Of a stretch of 64,000 nt of DNA, positions 63,770 through 64,000 are shown piece after piece. A program made the translations under genes and the position numbers. Each line of letters starts with the position of its first letter. Positions within the stretch are counted from its first letter, which is position 1. Source of the stretch: Sphingopyxis sp. PET50 (GTDB taxonomy: Bacteria > Pseudomonadota > Alphaproteobacteria > Sphingomonadales > Sphingomonadaceae); assembly GCF_025244705.1 (NCBI RefSeq), contig NZ_CP104207.1, positions 2,790,001-2,854,000 on the forward strand, written 5' to 3'. The notes below the pieces were generated by a model. That model was not told the origin of the DNA, made no database searches, and worked only from the letters and a program-made list of their open reading frames with translations.

Positions 63770-64000
63770 TCGTCGTCGCCCCCATCCGCGATCATGCTTT
63801 TTTTGAGCAGGCGGTTTTCCAAGGTCAGGTCGGCAACGCATTCCTTCAGGGCTCGGGCCTCGCGGCGTAGGTCATGCACTTCGCCGGTGGTCGCAGCGCG
63901 GGCGGTGTCTCCGGCGAGGCGCCGCTTGTAGGCCTCCATGAACTCCTTCGACCAGGTGTAATACAGGCTCTGGGCGATCCCTTCCTTGCGGCACAGCTCG
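63766..64000 (-). CDS. IS3-family OrfA, C-terminal part (cut by window edge)
   Basis: Reads ELCRKEGIAQSLYYTWSKEF, then RRLAGDTARAATTGEVHDLR and a leucine-zipper-like end VADLTLENRLLKKSMIADGG before the TGA at 63766-63768. This is the IS3/IS911 OrfA helix-turn-helix and coiled coil. AAAAAAAGC at the LKKS codons provides the -1 frameshift that fuses it to OrfB. Confidence 0.85.
   Translation of the reverse strand, partial: ELCRKEGIAQSLYYTWSKEFMEAYKRRLAGDTARAATTGEVHDLRREARALKECVADLTLENRLLKKSMIADGGDDE

Larger units (their letters stand above)
62715..64000 (-). mobile_element. IS3-family insertion sequence (one end outside the window)
   Basis: Left end at 62715 begins TGTCCGTCGTCAGAACATTT, a TG-terminus as in IS3 elements, directly inside the RHS reading frame. 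It holds orfA (partial) and orfB in the -1 frame with an A7 slippery run. The right end is beyond base 64000, so length, target duplication and group cannot be set. Confidence 0.8.

Noticed and set aside
1..64000. CRISPR array, tRNA, rRNA or replication origin
   Set aside because: No regularly spaced direct repeats with unique spacers, no cloverleaf sequence or rRNA signature and no DnaA-box cluster noticed.

Overview
The window looks like chromosomal DNA of a GC-rich alphaproteobacterium of the Sphingomonadales, most likely Sphingopyxis-like. This is inferred from the strongly G/C-biased third positions, a large NAD-glutamate dehydrogenase, a plant-type glutamate-cysteine ligase, hflKC-degP, mrp, phaB, and the palindromic intergenic repeats common in sphingomonads. 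I could not run a similarity search.

Layout. 1-5.1 kb: PAS sensor kinase (cut by the window edge), ahcY, a small TPR protein, a YqgE-type protein and a redoxin-type peroxiredoxin. 5.3-11.1 kb: AMP nucleosidase, two SDRs, an OmpA-like protein, and two regulator/target pairs (HxlR-SDR and ArsR-SRPBCC) with visible operator palindromes. 11.1-17.9 kb: M2 dipeptidase, hydrolase/DsbA pair, then MarR-emrA-emrB. 18.1-26.9 kb: smc, ubiA, a three-gene Tad pseudopilin/vWA operon and rsmE. 27-41 kb: a DUF11-type surface protein, gshA, a small secreted protein behind a start-masking hairpin, a VOC protein, hflK-hflC-degP, mrp, a CoA-binding protein, a lipoprotein, an orphan molybdopterin oxidoreductase subunit and hemH. 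41-59.3 kb: a DUF1963 protein, phaB, a membrane-bound LuxR/DUF4019 regulator, small proteins, an ATP-grasp protein, an IS5-family (IS427-like) element, the NAD-GDH, a GIY-YIG gene between two identical inverted palindromes, a PAS protein, a glutamine amidotransferase, hydrolases, an AraC regulator and OsmC. 59.3-64 kb: an accessory island with a truncated rtcA, a tandem RHS polymorphic-toxin locus (two toxin tips, each followed by an overlapping immunity gene) with AT-rich tips, and an IS3-family element that cuts the RHS gene.

The most unusual signal is at sequence level. About 17 conserved genes are out of frame, and in nearly all of them the break is at, or immediately beside, a GCCGGC hexamer that carries one extra base (GCTCGGC/GCCGAGC, GCGCGGC/GCCGCGC, GCCTAGC/GCTAGGC, or one base just outside the hexamer). 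A few other breaks are homopolymer or single-base length changes. The most economical reading is that the genes are intact and that GCCGGC is a modified, motif-specific methylation site that was systematically miscalled in a long-read assembly. That would imply an undescribed GCCGGC methyltransferase in this strain. I annotated these genes as CDS over their full restored span and state the break in each entry.

The second theme is palindromes. There are several families of nested inverted-repeat elements (for example a 44-bp perfect palindrome at 8760-8803, a nested element at 31504-31764 and the GIY-YIG cassette at 52566-52953) and one small-gene hairpin that covers the ribosome binding site and start codon.
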